Source: Hyphomonas sp. CY54-11-8
Lineage (GTDB): Bacteria > Pseudomonadota > Alphaproteobacteria > Caulobacterales > Hyphomonadaceae
Length of the DNA: 64,000 nucleotides
Reading direction: 5' to 3'
NCBI RefSeq assembly: GCF_000682735.1
Contig: NZ_AWFD01000006.1
Span: forward strand, 1-64,000
A model generated the notes under the pieces. It saw only the letters and a program-made list of their open reading frames with translations, searched no databases and was not told where the DNA came from. Shown here piece after piece: positions 25,716-34,894 of this stretch; position 1 is the first letter of the stretch, and every line of letters starts with the position of its first letter. Position numbers and translations under genes: made by a program.

Positions 25716-28436
25716 ATGACCAGATCAAAAACAACCAGACTTACGCTATCGGGTGCAGCATCCTTGATCGCTTTGTCACTGGCATCGGCGAATGCCTGGG
25801 CAGAAGAAAAGCAATTCGACATCGAAGCGCAGCCGCTGGCCAAGGCGCTGCTTGAGTTCAATGAGCAGTCCGGCTTAACCGTCGCCGCGCCGCGCGATCT
25901 CGTTCAAGGCAAGAGCGCCCCGGAGGTTCGCGGCGCCATGGAGCCTGAGGAGGCCCTTGAAAAAATCCTCACAGGGTCCGGTCTGAAATCAAACGAACTG
26001 CCGACGGGCGCCTTCACAATCACGCTCGCTTCAGTGGAAGCGACGGAGCCGGCCCCCGAGCCCTTTCGCCTGGCTCAGCTGGATCAGGAAGAAAATGCTC
26101 GGGAAATAGATCGACGCGATAACGATGACGATGAGGCGCGACAAGACGTAATTGTTGTCACAGGCACGAATATTCGAGGATTAGCACCTGATAGCTCGCC
26201 TGTTAGAACGTTTACAAAAGAAGACATTGACGCGACCGGCGCAGCAACAGCACAAGAATTCATCCAAACGCTTCCCTTCAACTTTTCAGGTGGTTCTAAC
26301 GCAAACATACCTGGTGGTTTGCCAAATGACAGTGGCGCTGGTTCAAACACCGGCGGATTTGGTTCATTTGGCTCAAGCGTCAATCTGCGTGGGCTTGGTT
26401 CGGGTTCCACCTTGGTCTTGCTCAACGGACGTCGAGTGGCACCTGCGTCAGTAATTGGAGACTTCACCGACATCTCCATGATCCCAGCGTCCGCCATCGA
26501 AAGGGTGGAGACACTTACTGACGGCGCGTCTTCAATTTATGGGAGCGATGCTGTGGCCGGTGTTGTAAACTTCGTTCTTCGCGACGATTTTGATGGGATC
26601 GAAGCTGCGTTTCGGTACGGAGTAGGAACCGAGGAGGCGACACCATCACAATACCGCGCAAGCTTGACGGCAGGAACAAATTGGCAAAACGGAAATGGGC
26701 TTATTGTCTATGAATACTTTTCTCAAGACGAGCTGAATATCGAAGATCGTGACTTCGCGTCTAAGACGTTTATTCCGGGCTTTCTTCTGCCCAGCCAGGA
26801 GCGAAATAGTTTGCTCGGGTCTATCTCTCAGCAAATCGCCCCTAGGCTCGAATTATCCGCAGATATGACGGCATCGAGAAGGGAAGCTCGACAAATTCGG
26901 TCCGATATTTCAGGAAACACCTTTCGCCAAGACACCGAGTCGGAGAGCTTCAATCTTTCAGCTGGTCTTAATTGGGAATTAAGCAGAGATTGGTACTTAG
27001 ACTTCTCGGGAACCTTTAGTACCATTGATACCTCCAATCAGTCATCCCTTTTTACCGAAGATCTCCGCCAAACCAATTCAACAATTTGGTCCGGTGACGT
27101 TGTTTTTTCAGGACCAATAGTAACCCTGCCATCCGGTGAGGTGCAGATGGCGGTCGGAGCAAACTACAGAGAGGAGGAGCTCGATCAAACAGTAACATTT
27201 GGCGCTACTGGCGATACGAGAACTGATCGCGATGGCTCCCGTGAAATTTTTGCCGTGTTCGGTGAGGCGTTCGTTCCACTCATTGCTAAAGACAACGACA
27301 TTCCGCTTGTACACCGGTTGGAATTGAACATTTCAGGTCGATTTGAAGAATATAGCGATTTTGGTTCAACTGTGAACCCAAAGATAGGGCTGCTATACTC
27401 TCCGGTTGAATCATTAAAACTCCGCGGCTCTTACAGCACCTCCTTCAAAGCGCCTGTTTTGGGACGGGTGGGGGCTATAGACCGTTCGGCTTCCTTGCTC
27501 CCTACGTCCTTAATCAATCAAATCTTTGGTCTAACGTCACCAGATCCGTCTCTAGATGACGTTCCAGTGATTACCCGAAGCGGTACTGCGGAAAATCTTG
27601 ATGCAGAAGAATCCGAGGCTTTTACATTTGGTTTCGACTATAACGACAGCTGGGGCAATCATGGATTCGAAGCGTCAGCCAGTTTTTTTGACATTGATTT
27701 CGAAAATCGACTTGGCACAACACCAATTCCTGGATCGCAGATAAATTTTGCAGCTGTAAATATTGCTTTTTTGGATCCGGATGCGTTCCCATCAGGAACT
27801 GTAATTTTTAATCCATCAGATCAAGATATAACTACCTTGATCGACAGCCTCGATAACTTTGGGAACCCCTTCGGCCTAGACCCGCTAGACGCGATAGCTA
27901 TCAACAATGCTACCATTGTCAGAAACTTGAGTAGAACAAAAGTGAGTGGGTTAGACTTCGATTTGCTATATTCTTATCAGATCGGCGCTGACGAGATTAC
28001 TGCAGGCCTAAACGGCACATACCTTGCAGAATTCAAGCAACAGGCTGCAGAGACCTCGCCCTTGGTCGAACAAGTAAATACGTTATTTAACCCAGCAGAG
28101 ATGAGTCTACGAACAAATTTGGGATATCGTTCGAATAACCTCGGACTTAACCTATTCGTGAATTACGTGAATGATTATCCGATTGATAATACGCCCAACG
28201 CACCACGTTTGTCTGACTGGATCACTGTAGATGCGTCGGCCGTTTATTCCGTGCCTTTCACAAGCAGAGATTCTCTTCTTAGTGGCATGACTTTGCGGTT
28301 ATCCGTCACTAACTTGTTCGACGAAGACCCGCCCAGCGCGCCAGTAAATACGGTTTTAGACGTCGATGGGTACGACCCAACGAACGCCTCACCTCTTGGG
28401 CGTTTCGTAGCGTTTGAAATATCAAAGAAGTTCTAG
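25716..28436 (+). CDS. TonB-dependent outer-membrane transducer, probable lasso-peptide receptor
   Basis: A 906-residue receptor with a signal peptide ending SANAWA, an STN signalling domain (about residues 30-105: FDIEAQPLAKALLEFNEQSG), a TonB-box-like stretch DVIVVTGTNIRG, a plug domain (NLRGLGSGSTLVLLNGRR, DGASSIYGSDAVAGVVNFVLR) and a beta-barrel ending in EISKKF with the terminal Phe. The start is set by GGGAGGGCG before ATG 25716. STN plus neighbouring FecI/FecR means it both imports and signals. Pairing with an Atxe2-like isopeptidase matches lasso-peptide loci of alphaproteobacteria. From about 26090 on, base composition drops sharply, so signalling domain and barrel seem to have different origins. 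Confidence 0.87.
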   Translation: MTRSKTTRLTLSGAASLIALSLASANAWAEEKQFDIEAQPLAKALLEFNEQSGLTVAAPRDLVQGKSAPEVRGAMEPEEALEKILTGSGLKSNELPTGAFTITLASVEATEPAPEPFRLAQLDQEENAREIDRRDNDDDEARQDVIVVTGTNIRGLAPDSSPVRTFTKEDIDATGAATAQEFIQTLPFNFSGGSNANIPGGLPNDSGAGSNTGGFGSFGSSVNLRGLGSGSTLVLLNGRRVAPASVIGDFTDISMIPASAIERVETLTDGASSIYGSDAVAGVVNFVLRDDFDGIEAAFRYGVGTEEATPSQYRASLTAGTNWQNGNGLIVYEYFSQDELNIEDRDFASKTFIPGFLLPSQERNSLLGSISQQIAPRLELSADMTASRREARQIRSDISGNTFRQDTESESFNLSAGLNWELSRDWYLDFSGTFSTIDTSNQSSLFTEDLRQTNSTIWSGDVVFSGPIVTLPSGEVQMAVGANYREEELDQTVTFGATGDTRTDRDGSREIFAVFGEAFVPLIAKDNDIPLVHRLELNISGRFEEYSDFGSTVNPKIGLLYSPVESLKLRGSYSTSFKAPVLGRVGAIDRSASLLPTSLINQIFGLTSPDPSLDDVPVITRSGTAENLDAEESEAFTFGFDYNDSWGNHGFEASASFFDIDFENRLGTTPIPGSQINFAAVNIAFLDPDAFPSGTVIFNPSDQDITTLIDSLDNFGNPFGLDPLDAIAINNATIVRNLSRTKVSGLDFDLLYSYQIGADEITAGLNGTYLAEFKQQAAETSPLVEQVNTLFNPAEMSLRTNLGYRSNNLGLNLFVNYVNDYPIDNTPNAPRLSDWITVDASAVYSVPFTSRDSLLSGMTLRLSVTNLFDEDPPSAPVNTVLDVDGYDPTNASPLGRFVAFEISKKF

Positions 28437-28558
28437 TTTGAATCGTGGTTTAGTTGGACGGCTTCAATGTCGCACACGTTGGCACGCCCTAAACGGAATA
28501 GCGTGCCGAAGCCTTTGTGGGCGCTCTGTGCTTGCAAAATACCGAGAGTTTGTAGGAT

Positions 28559-30838
28559 ATGTTTAAGCCCATTTCGACTAAGCTATTGTTTATTTTGTTT
28601 TCTTGTTTCCATGTCGCTGCCCAGAGTAGTGCAGTTGCGGATGGCATTAGTGTAGAGAATGCGGTGGAAGCGGAATGGTATGTATCTGCAGATGGCGCTG
28701 TTGTTTTAAATACAGACATTCAAAATGATTATTTAAGCATCGCCGAGTATTCGCCAAGTGGAGAAAGCGCAATATTCTTTACACGGAGCGCAGATCTTGC
28801 GTCGAATTCTACTCTTGGAACGTTGCATCTGGTAAGGTTTGAGAACGGAAGGCTCGTACACAAGGAGCTTGCTACTTTTAGTTCGCAAACAAACCGACCC
28901 CCGATTTACGCGTTCCGTTGGTTGTCAGAGGAGCGCATCGGCCTCATAGGTACGCAAATCGACGGAGAGGTGCATATTCTAACGTCCGATTTGAGCGGAG
29001 CAATAAGAAGCCATGCGCGAAACGATCATCTCGATGTAGGATCGAATTTTGATGTGTCGGATAGTGGAACAGTGGTTTTTGGTGTTCCCGAAGCAGCCCA
29101 TTTTGTTGATGAGTTCGCTTCAGAGACAGGTTACGTTGTTGGAAACCGGACCCTAAGTGAGCTCGCCGAAATCAGTATTCGTAACCTGGAGCCAGTTCAG
29201 TACTACGTTGCCGATGGCGGAAAACCTAGAGAACTTATTGGCCTCTCAAACGCGACTAGTTACTTTCCGCCTTTTGTATCCGTGTCACCTAGTGGCAATT
29301 ACGCTATCGTTGCCACCAGTCCACCAATTGTACCAAAAGAATGGATCGAATTCCCGGTGCTCGACGACAGTGTTCGCGCGGGAGATCCCGCAGGCCCGTT
29401 GCTTGCTAAACTTCGACTAGTTCATTTGCCAACCGGTGATGTCTATGAATTGAGCGACGCACCGATGTCGAACCCAACTGCGAGTGGCCAGGTGGTCTGG
29501 GATGAGGATAGCGATCGTGTTTTCCTCATCGATCAATTTGTGTCGCGAGACATTGCGGCAGCTCTTATAGTAGAAGGTGAGCAAAACCCTGCCATTCTTG
29601 AGTACTCCTTGAGCTCCAAAAGCGTTACCGCTGTTATAGATGAATCGCCGGTGCCCGAAGTTGGAAGACTCGGGCCTTTCTTAAGGGCAGATTATGACAT
29701 CGGGCAACGGCGACTTGAGGTAATCCGTGGTGACACTAGCCATTTCTACGAACAATCGTCTAGAGGTTGGGTCGAGGTTGAAGCGTCAGGTTCCCTATCC
29801 AACGACAGCGTAAATAGATTTCAACTATTCGTCGATCAAAGCGTAAGCAAACCAGCTCAATTATTTCTAACTGGTCCGAGTGAGTTAAACCCAATACCTG
29901 TTGGTGAAATCAATAGAGAGATCAAAGATCGGTTCAATCCGGCAACCCGATTTGAATGGACTGATAAAAATGGCTTGAATTGGTCAGGTGGGCTCATCCT
30001 ACCGAAAATACGCGAAGAGAACGTGCGCCTCCCGCTCATAATCCAAACGCATACATTCTCCCCAGAAGAGTTTGTTATAACTGGAACTCGCGGCTCTTCT
30101 GCCGGCTTCTCTGCACAAGCACTGGCGTCTGAAGGTTTCGCTGTACTTACAGTGGGATTTCAAAGAAGTGACATTACGCGGTCAGACGATGAGTTTGAAG
30201 TGCAAGCCGAGGGGTATCGCTCCGCGATATCCGCACTGAGTTTGGATGGTATCATTGATGAGAACCGTGTAGGTGTCGCTGCTTGGAGCCGCTCGGGCTA
30301 CTGGATACAGGAAGCAATGGCTTCCGACGATAAATTATTTGCTGCAGCAGTAGCTTCTGACGCCAGTTCTTTTGGCAAATGGTCTTACTTGTTCTATCAT
30401 AATTGGTGGGCCTCTTGGCGCGAGACACCGCTAAAGGTATCAGGCGGAGTTTCGCCCTTCTCTAGTCAACGGAATGAATGGGAGGCGAGTGATCCGGTTG
30501 CGCGAGTGCCTTTCTTCCAACTGCCACTGCTTATCACTGCTTATGGAGACGCTAGGTATCTTCCTTTTTGGTGGGAACCTTACGTTGCTATGAGAGAAAA
30601 CGCTGAACCAGCAGAGTACTTTTTGCTTCCGGACACGCCTCACAAGCCGGTGCAGCCTAAGCATCAATTTAGGCTGCAGTCACTTAGCGTTGACTGGTTC
30701 AAATTTTGGCTCATGGGCGTTGAAGATCCAGACCCTGAAAAAGCAGAGCAGTACAATCGTTGGAACGAGCTGCTACAGCAGCGCTGTACGAATAAAACCA
30801 GTCATCTGCCTCCATACTGTTCAATGAACCAGCAATAG
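28559..30838 (+). CDS. S9-like hydrolase, probable Atxe2-family lasso-peptide isopeptidase
   Basis: A 759-residue secreted serine hydrolase: signal peptide (about residues 1-20), a beta-propeller-like N-terminal half and a prolyl-oligopeptidase-like C-terminal half. The probable nucleophile is Ser577 in VAAWSRSGYW. Candidates for the other triad members are Glu673 (WWEPY) and His695 (PDTPHKPVQPKH). The closing block SVDWFKFWLMGVEDPDPEKAEQYNRW resembles the end of lasso-peptide isopeptidases, which hydrolyse the ring isopeptide bond in the threaded peptide. FecI, FecR and a TonB receptor upstream are the standard partners. No lasso precursor, B or C gene is nearby. An ordinary S9 peptidase cannot be fully excluded. 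Confidence 0.78.
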   Translation: MFKPISTKLLFILFSCFHVAAQSSAVADGISVENAVEAEWYVSADGAVVLNTDIQNDYLSIAEYSPSGESAIFFTRSADLASNSTLGTLHLVRFENGRLVHKELATFSSQTNRPPIYAFRWLSEERIGLIGTQIDGEVHILTSDLSGAIRSHARNDHLDVGSNFDVSDSGTVVFGVPEAAHFVDEFASETGYVVGNRTLSELAEISIRNLEPVQYYVADGGKPRELIGLSNATSYFPPFVSVSPSGNYAIVATSPPIVPKEWIEFPVLDDSVRAGDPAGPLLAKLRLVHLPTGDVYELSDAPMSNPTASGQVVWDEDSDRVFLIDQFVSRDIAAALIVEGEQNPAILEYSLSSKSVTAVIDESPVPEVGRLGPFLRADYDIGQRRLEVIRGDTSHFYEQSSRGWVEVEASGSLSNDSVNRFQLFVDQSVSKPAQLFLTGPSELNPIPVGEINREIKDRFNPATRFEWTDKNGLNWSGGLILPKIREENVRLPLIIQTHTFSPEEFVITGTRGSSAGFSAQALASEGFAVLTVGFQRSDITRSDDEFEVQAEGYRSAISALSLDGIIDENRVGVAAWSRSGYWIQEAMASDDKLFAAAVASDASSFGKWSYLFYHNWWASWRETPLKVSGGVSPFSSQRNEWEASDPVARVPFFQLPLLITAYGDARYLPFWWEPYVAMRENAEPAEYFLLPDTPHKPVQPKHQFRLQSLSVDWFKFWLMGVEDPDPEKAEQYNRWNELLQQRCTNKTSHLPPYCSMNQQ

Positions 30839-31170
30839 CCCAATTCTAGCAGCTGAAATGAATGGGCGGGCGCGCGGTACGGTGCTGCGTCAGGAGAGCC
30901 CTGCGCTCGAGTGATCTGACGGCTCCGCTCCCGACGCGCTTCCCATCAACCCACCGAAAGAATATTGAGCAGCAGGACTCTCTAACTAAACGAGGGTGCT
31001 CGGGGCGCAGGTCATTTTGGCTCGAGCAAAAAAAGAAAGTAGGCACCCGTTAGTGACGGCCCGCAACCAAAGATTTCTGGAATAACTCTCGCGCACGCGC
31101 GTCGTTGAATTAGGTGGCTTGGAGAATTCAGAGGCGCCGGATTCGATAATCTGTCTTTAGGAGCGTGTTG
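30839..31170. other. Gap between isopeptidase gene and ICE backbone
   Basis: These 332 bp contain no convincing gene. Composition changes here from the AT-richer lasso-uptake block back to GC-rich backbone. Around 31086-31100 there are alternating CGCG repeats (CGCGCACGCGCGTCG). A TTTAGGAG ribosome-binding site at its right end belongs to the next gene. I saw no transposase or tRNA remnant. Confidence 0.5.
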
Positions 31171-31659
31171 ATGGCTGGCGAACCCATCCTCGTTGCTCGC
31201 TATTGCGCCTTGGTCATAATTGGCGAAGCGACGTGCCCGAACATATTGATGTCAGTAGGCGAGGTGGAGCTCGTGCAATTGGAAGCGGTCGCTGCCGCCA
31301 TCGGCGCGCCGGTGATCGATCTGGTCGACAGCTGCGACTTCCTCATCGACGATTCATTGCGTGCGCGGATCGCCGAGAAGAACCGGCGCACCCTGATCCT
31401 ATGCGGGGGATGGCTGGAGGGCGCGGTGACTCAGGTTGCCCTGTCATCCCTGCTGGAAGGCTATGACGTCTACGTCTGCGCCGATCAGGTCGTGACCGAA
31501 GATCCCGGGCGCGAGCATGTGTTTCTTGAACGCATCCGGTTCTGCAACGGGCATATCGTCACCACAAGGCAGATCATCCTGGAGTTCCTGTCTCAGGAGA
31601 AAGATCCGGCCGCGCGTGCGCCGCTTGAAGCCTTGCTGAATTCGGGCGCCGCCGGCTGA
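31171..31659 (+). CDS. Isochorismatase-like fold protein, catalytic Cys not evident
   Basis: A 162-residue protein resembling the isochorismatase-like (cysteine hydrolase) fold: it has the late Rossmann-like block RRTLILCGGWLEGAVTQVALSSLLEGYDVYVCADQV. In active members the segment after the Gly contains a catalytic Cys (CVxxTA); here it reads AVTQVA, and the first Asp and Lys positions are not evident. It may be a non-catalytic relative. ATG at 31171 has TTAGGAG eight bases upstream and is preferred over GTG 31165. It stands alone at the edge of the conjugation backbone; its role is unknown. Confidence 0.6.
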   Translation: MAGEPILVARYCALVIIGEATCPNILMSVGEVELVQLEAVAAAIGAPVIDLVDSCDFLIDDSLRARIAEKNRRTLILCGGWLEGAVTQVALSSLLEGYDVYVCADQVVTEDPGREHVFLERIRFCNGHIVTTRQIILEFLSQEKDPAARAPLEALLNSGAAG

Positions 31660-31747
31660 CGCCGGCCGGGCTCGCATGAACCGGGCCATTGGCCCGGCCC
31701 TTCGGGTGTTGATCCCTGGCGCGACGGCCCTTCGGGCCTGATATCGG

Positions 31748-31771
31748 CGGCGCTGACCGCGCCGGCTTTTT
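31748..31771 (+). terminator. Probable intrinsic terminator
   Basis: CGGCGC (31748-31753) pairs with GCGCCG (31759-31764) around a 5-base loop, followed three bases later by five T. It lies in the 329-bp gap (31660-31988) after the isochorismatase-like gene. The same gap has further GC hairpins, such as CGGGCCATTGGCCCG near 31682, and no gene that I can support. Confidence 0.5.
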
Positions 31772-31988
31772 GAGTGATTTCCCCTGCAGTCGGGGGTGGG
31801 CGGACGGCGTGTCTGCCCGAGGGCGCCGGCCGCGCAAGGGGCTGGTGTTTGTGTGTCGTCTATGTGTCGTTGTCGTTCTACCTGGAGCCCCTTGCCCGTC
31901 CGCCTGATACCCTCGGCCTGCCCCTCCTTTCCGCCGCCCACCCCCGCCTGCCGGGGAAATTGGTGCGAGGCGGAGAAGGAGGCGAGAC

Positions 31989-32927
31989 ATGGCGCGACAC
32001 AACGGAAACCGGAAGAAGGGGAGCGACCTCTACCAAGAGGTGACCGACAGGATCATTGCCGAACTGGAGGCCGGGCGCGCGCCTTGGGCGCAGCCTTGGG
32101 GCGGAGCCTCTGCGGCGGTGGGATTGCCGGAGAACGGATCGACGGGGCGGGCCTATTCCGGAATCAACATCCTGCTCCTGTGGGGCGCGGCGATTGAGGA
32201 GGCGCGGTCCTGCCAAGTCTGGCTGACCTTCAAACAGGCGCTGGCACTTGGCGGATGCGTCCGCAAGGGCGAGCGCGGCACGACGGTCGTCTATGCCGAC
32301 CGCTTCACACCGAAAGACGAACGCGAGCGCGCGCGGGAAACGGGCGAGGCGGCGCGGCAGGTGCCGTTCCTGAAACGCTATACCGTGTTCAATGCCGACC
32401 AGTGCGACGGCCTGCCGGACGGCCTCCTGCGCGCCGTGCCGCTGCCCGAGTGCGAAGCCATACCCCGCGCCGAGGCGCTGATCGAAGCGACGGGCGCTGA
32501 TTTCAGGATCGGCGGCGACAAGGCGTTCTATGTCCCGTCGCAGGATTTCATTCAGGTGCCGCCGCAACCGGCCTTCTTCGATCAGATCAATTACTATCGC
32601 ACCTGCTTTCACGAGCTTGGCCACTGGACCGGCCACGGCTCTCGCCTCGACCGCGACCTCACGACCAGCAAGGGAACGAAGGATTACGCGCGCGAGGAAC
32701 TGGTCGCGGAAATGACCAGCGCCTTTCTGTGCGCGGCCCAATCGATCATCCCGACCGTGCGGCATGCCGACTATCTGGGCGCATGGCTGGACGTGCTGCG
32801 CGAAGACAATCGCGCGATCTTCCGCGCCGCAAGCCAGGCATCGAAAGCCGCCGATTATATTCTGGCGTTTCAGACGTCGGACAATGCGCCCGAGGTGAAC
32901 GCCGCGCCCGTGGAGGAAGCGGCATGA
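31989..32927 (+). CDS. ArdC-like antirestriction/ssDNA-binding metallopeptidase-fold protein
   Basis: A 312-residue protein with the ArdC N-terminal domain (YQEVTDRIIAELEAGRAPWAQPWGG, NGSTGRAYSGINILLLW) and a C-terminal zincin-like domain with the FHELGHWTGHGSRLDRD zinc motif and a third ligand region AREELVAEMTSAFL. ArdC proteins bind single-stranded DNA and protect incoming plasmid DNA from restriction during conjugation. It opens the ICE backbone here, preceded by GGAGAAGGAGG. The stop overlaps the next small gene (ATGA). Confidence 0.88.
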   Translation: MARHNGNRKKGSDLYQEVTDRIIAELEAGRAPWAQPWGGASAAVGLPENGSTGRAYSGINILLLWGAAIEEARSCQVWLTFKQALALGGCVRKGERGTTVVYADRFTPKDERERARETGEAARQVPFLKRYTVFNADQCDGLPDGLLRAVPLPECEAIPRAEALIEATGADFRIGGDKAFYVPSQDFIQVPPQPAFFDQINYYRTCFHELGHWTGHGSRLDRDLTTSKGTKDYAREELVAEMTSAFLCAAQSIIPTVRHADYLGAWLDVLREDNRAIFRAASQASKAADYILAFQTSDNAPEVNAAPVEEAA

Positions 32928-33100
32928 GCGTCCCGCCGCCCTTCCGCATCAGCGCAGACGACATCGCGCGCTCGACGCTCGATGCCGGTGACCTCGGCCT
33001 TTGGGCGCTGCTGGTTTGCGGTTGTTACCACATGTTCGAGACCGAGCGCGCCGCGAACGAGGCCTACCGGCTGCTTTGCGCAGGCATATCCGTCCGCTGA
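32924..33100 (+). CDS. Small ICE-associated protein, function unknown
   Basis: A 58-residue protein starting with ATG inside the ArdC stop (ATGA), hence translationally coupled. The sequence has an SADDIARSTLDAGDLGLWALLVCGCYHMFETE core with two Cys and one His, then a short Arg-rich end. I do not recognise a family. It sits between ardC and the ParB-like gene, where such elements often carry a small conserved ORF. Confidence 0.55.
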   Translation: MSVPPPFRISADDIARSTLDAGDLGLWALLVCGCYHMFETERAANEAYRLLCAGISVR

Positions 33101-33133
33101 ATTTTCACCCACCGCCATCAAGAGGAGGCAAGC

Positions 33134-34894
33134 ATGCAACTCAGGAATATTCCTATCGATGAGCTGAAAGTCTCAAAGCTCAATATGCGTCACGGGCGAA
33201 AGCCGCCGGACATCGACGACATCTATCCGTCCGTCCTGAAATCCGGCGTGCTCGAAACCATGATCGTGCGCCGCGAGGGCGAGAAATGGGGCGTGGTCGC
33301 CGGACGGCGGCGGCTGTTCGCCCTGCGCCGCAAGGCCAAGGAAACCGGCAGGCCGGTCAAAGGCCCGTGCGCCATCATGGCCCCCGGCGATGACGCCGCC
33401 GCTATGGAAGCCTCGATCATTGAGAATACCGGCCATCTGCCCGCCACCGAAATGCAGCAATATGAAGCCTTCGGACGATTGGCCAAGACCCAGCGCTCGG
33501 TAGATGAGATTGCCGACTATTTCGGCGTCACGCCGCTCAAGGTGAAACGCATTCTGGCTCTTGCCGATGTGTTGCCGGAGATAAGGGCGCTCTATGCGGA
33601 TGACGCCATCGACCCCGCCACCATCCGCGCGCTCACCATGGCGAGCCACGACCAGCAGCGCGCATGGCTGGACCTCTACCATGCCGAGGACCAGCACGCG
33701 CCCTTGGGCAAGCGCCTGAAGGACTGGCTGTTCGGCGGCGCGGCGATTGCGACCGACAAGGCGCTGTTCGATCTGGCCGATTATCCGGGCCGCGTGATCG
33801 AAGACCTGTTCGGCGAACACGCCCGGTTCGAAGACCCGGACCTGTTCTGGGAACATCAGTCGGCGGCGATTGCAGGCCGCATCGACGCCTATCGCGAGAA
33901 GGGATGGAAGGACGTGACCGTCATGGAGCGCGGCGCCTTCTTCCATTCATGGGATCATGTCAGATGCCCGAAATCGAAAGGCGGCAAGGTCTTTGTCAGT
34001 ATCCGCCATGACGGCGAGGTGACCTTCCATGAAGGCTATGTCACCAGCGCCGAGCATCGGCGCTCTGAGAAGGCCCGAACGAAAACGGGTGATGTAACTG
34101 AACCGGCAAAGCCGGAAATGTCCGGGCCGATGGCGCAATATATCGCGTTGCACCGCCATGGCGCAGCGCGTGCAAGCCTGTTGCAGCATCCCGCCATCGC
34201 GCTCCGGCTGACCGTCGCGCACATGATCGCCGGGTCCGCCCTCTGGGATGTGCGCCCGCATGACATGCGGACGCCGAAGGCGGCGACCGCCGAAAGCGTC
34301 TCCGCCGCGCCAGCCGCCATCGCCATGAGCAATGAGGGACTGGAAATCGAAACCCTGTTCTCCGAACATGGCGTCCGCTTCCACATCACGCGGACCAGCG
34401 ACGATTACCGGCTCTGCGAAGTCTTCGCCGCGCTCATGAAAATGTGCGACGCGGAAGTCATGCGTGTCCTGAGTTTTGTCATGGCCGCGTGTCTGGAAGC
34501 GGGCGGGGCAGCCGTCGAGGCGGTCGCGCATGTCACCGCCACCGACATGGGCGCCTACTGGAAACCGGACGAGGCCTTCTTCGACCTCCTGCGCGACAAG
34601 CGCGCGATCAACGCCATGGTCGCCGACATTGCGAGCCCCTCCGCCGCGAAGGCGGTGCTCACCGACACCGCGAAAACGCAGAAGCAGATCATCCGCGATG
34701 GCCTCACCGGCAATGGCCGTGAGGGCAAACCCGACTGGCGGCCGGGCTGGATGATGACGCCGCCAACCGCCCTTGTTGCAGGTGCCGCATCGCCGCCCGC
34801 CGAGGCATGGACCCGGATCGCAGCGCTGTTTGAGCCGGGCGAGACGCCTTGCGCCGCTGAGGATGCGCCAGCCCGCGACCATCCCGCCCCCTGA
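33134..34894 (+). CDS. ParB/RepB-like partition protein
   Basis: A 586-residue ParB-type protein. The N-terminal ParB domain has LKVSKLNMRHGRKPPDIDDI, VVAGRRRLFALR (arginine-rich CTP/DNA motif region) and SIIENTGHLPATEMQQYEAF. It is followed by an HTH (RSVDEIADYFGVTPLKVKRILALADV, about residues 118-145) and a long C-terminal extension. No parA gene is next to it. In ICEs and plasmids of this type such a protein is thought to help maintain the element or regulate it. AAGAGGAGG precedes the start. Confidence 0.85.
   Translation: MQLRNIPIDELKVSKLNMRHGRKPPDIDDIYPSVLKSGVLETMIVRREGEKWGVVAGRRRLFALRRKAKETGRPVKGPCAIMAPGDDAAAMEASIIENTGHLPATEMQQYEAFGRLAKTQRSVDEIADYFGVTPLKVKRILALADVLPEIRALYADDAIDPATIRALTMASHDQQRAWLDLYHAEDQHAPLGKRLKDWLFGGAAIATDKALFDLADYPGRVIEDLFGEHARFEDPDLFWEHQSAAIAGRIDAYREKGWKDVTVMERGAFFHSWDHVRCPKSKGGKVFVSIRHDGEVTFHEGYVTSAEHRRSEKARTKTGDVTEPAKPEMSGPMAQYIALHRHGAARASLLQHPAIALRLTVAHMIAGSALWDVRPHDMRTPKAATAESVSAAPAAIAMSNEGLEIETLFSEHGVRFHITRTSDDYRLCEVFAALMKMCDAEVMRVLSFVMAACLEAGGAAVEAVAHVTATDMGAYWKPDEAFFDLLRDKRAINAMVADIASPSAAKAVLTDTAKTQKQIIRDGLTGNGREGKPDWRPGWMMTPPTALVAGAASPPAEAWTRIAALFEPGETPCAAEDAPARDHPAP

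Noticed and set aside
30862..31053. Possible lasso-peptide precursor after the isopeptidase gene
   Set aside because: The 63-residue frame is Arg-rich, lacks a leader with conserved Thr and a Gly-started core with Asp/Glu at ring position, and has no B/C genes nearby.
31660..31988. CRISPR-like or repeat-rich array from several GC hairpins
   Set aside because: The hairpins differ in sequence and spacing; only one has a T-run and was reported as a terminator.
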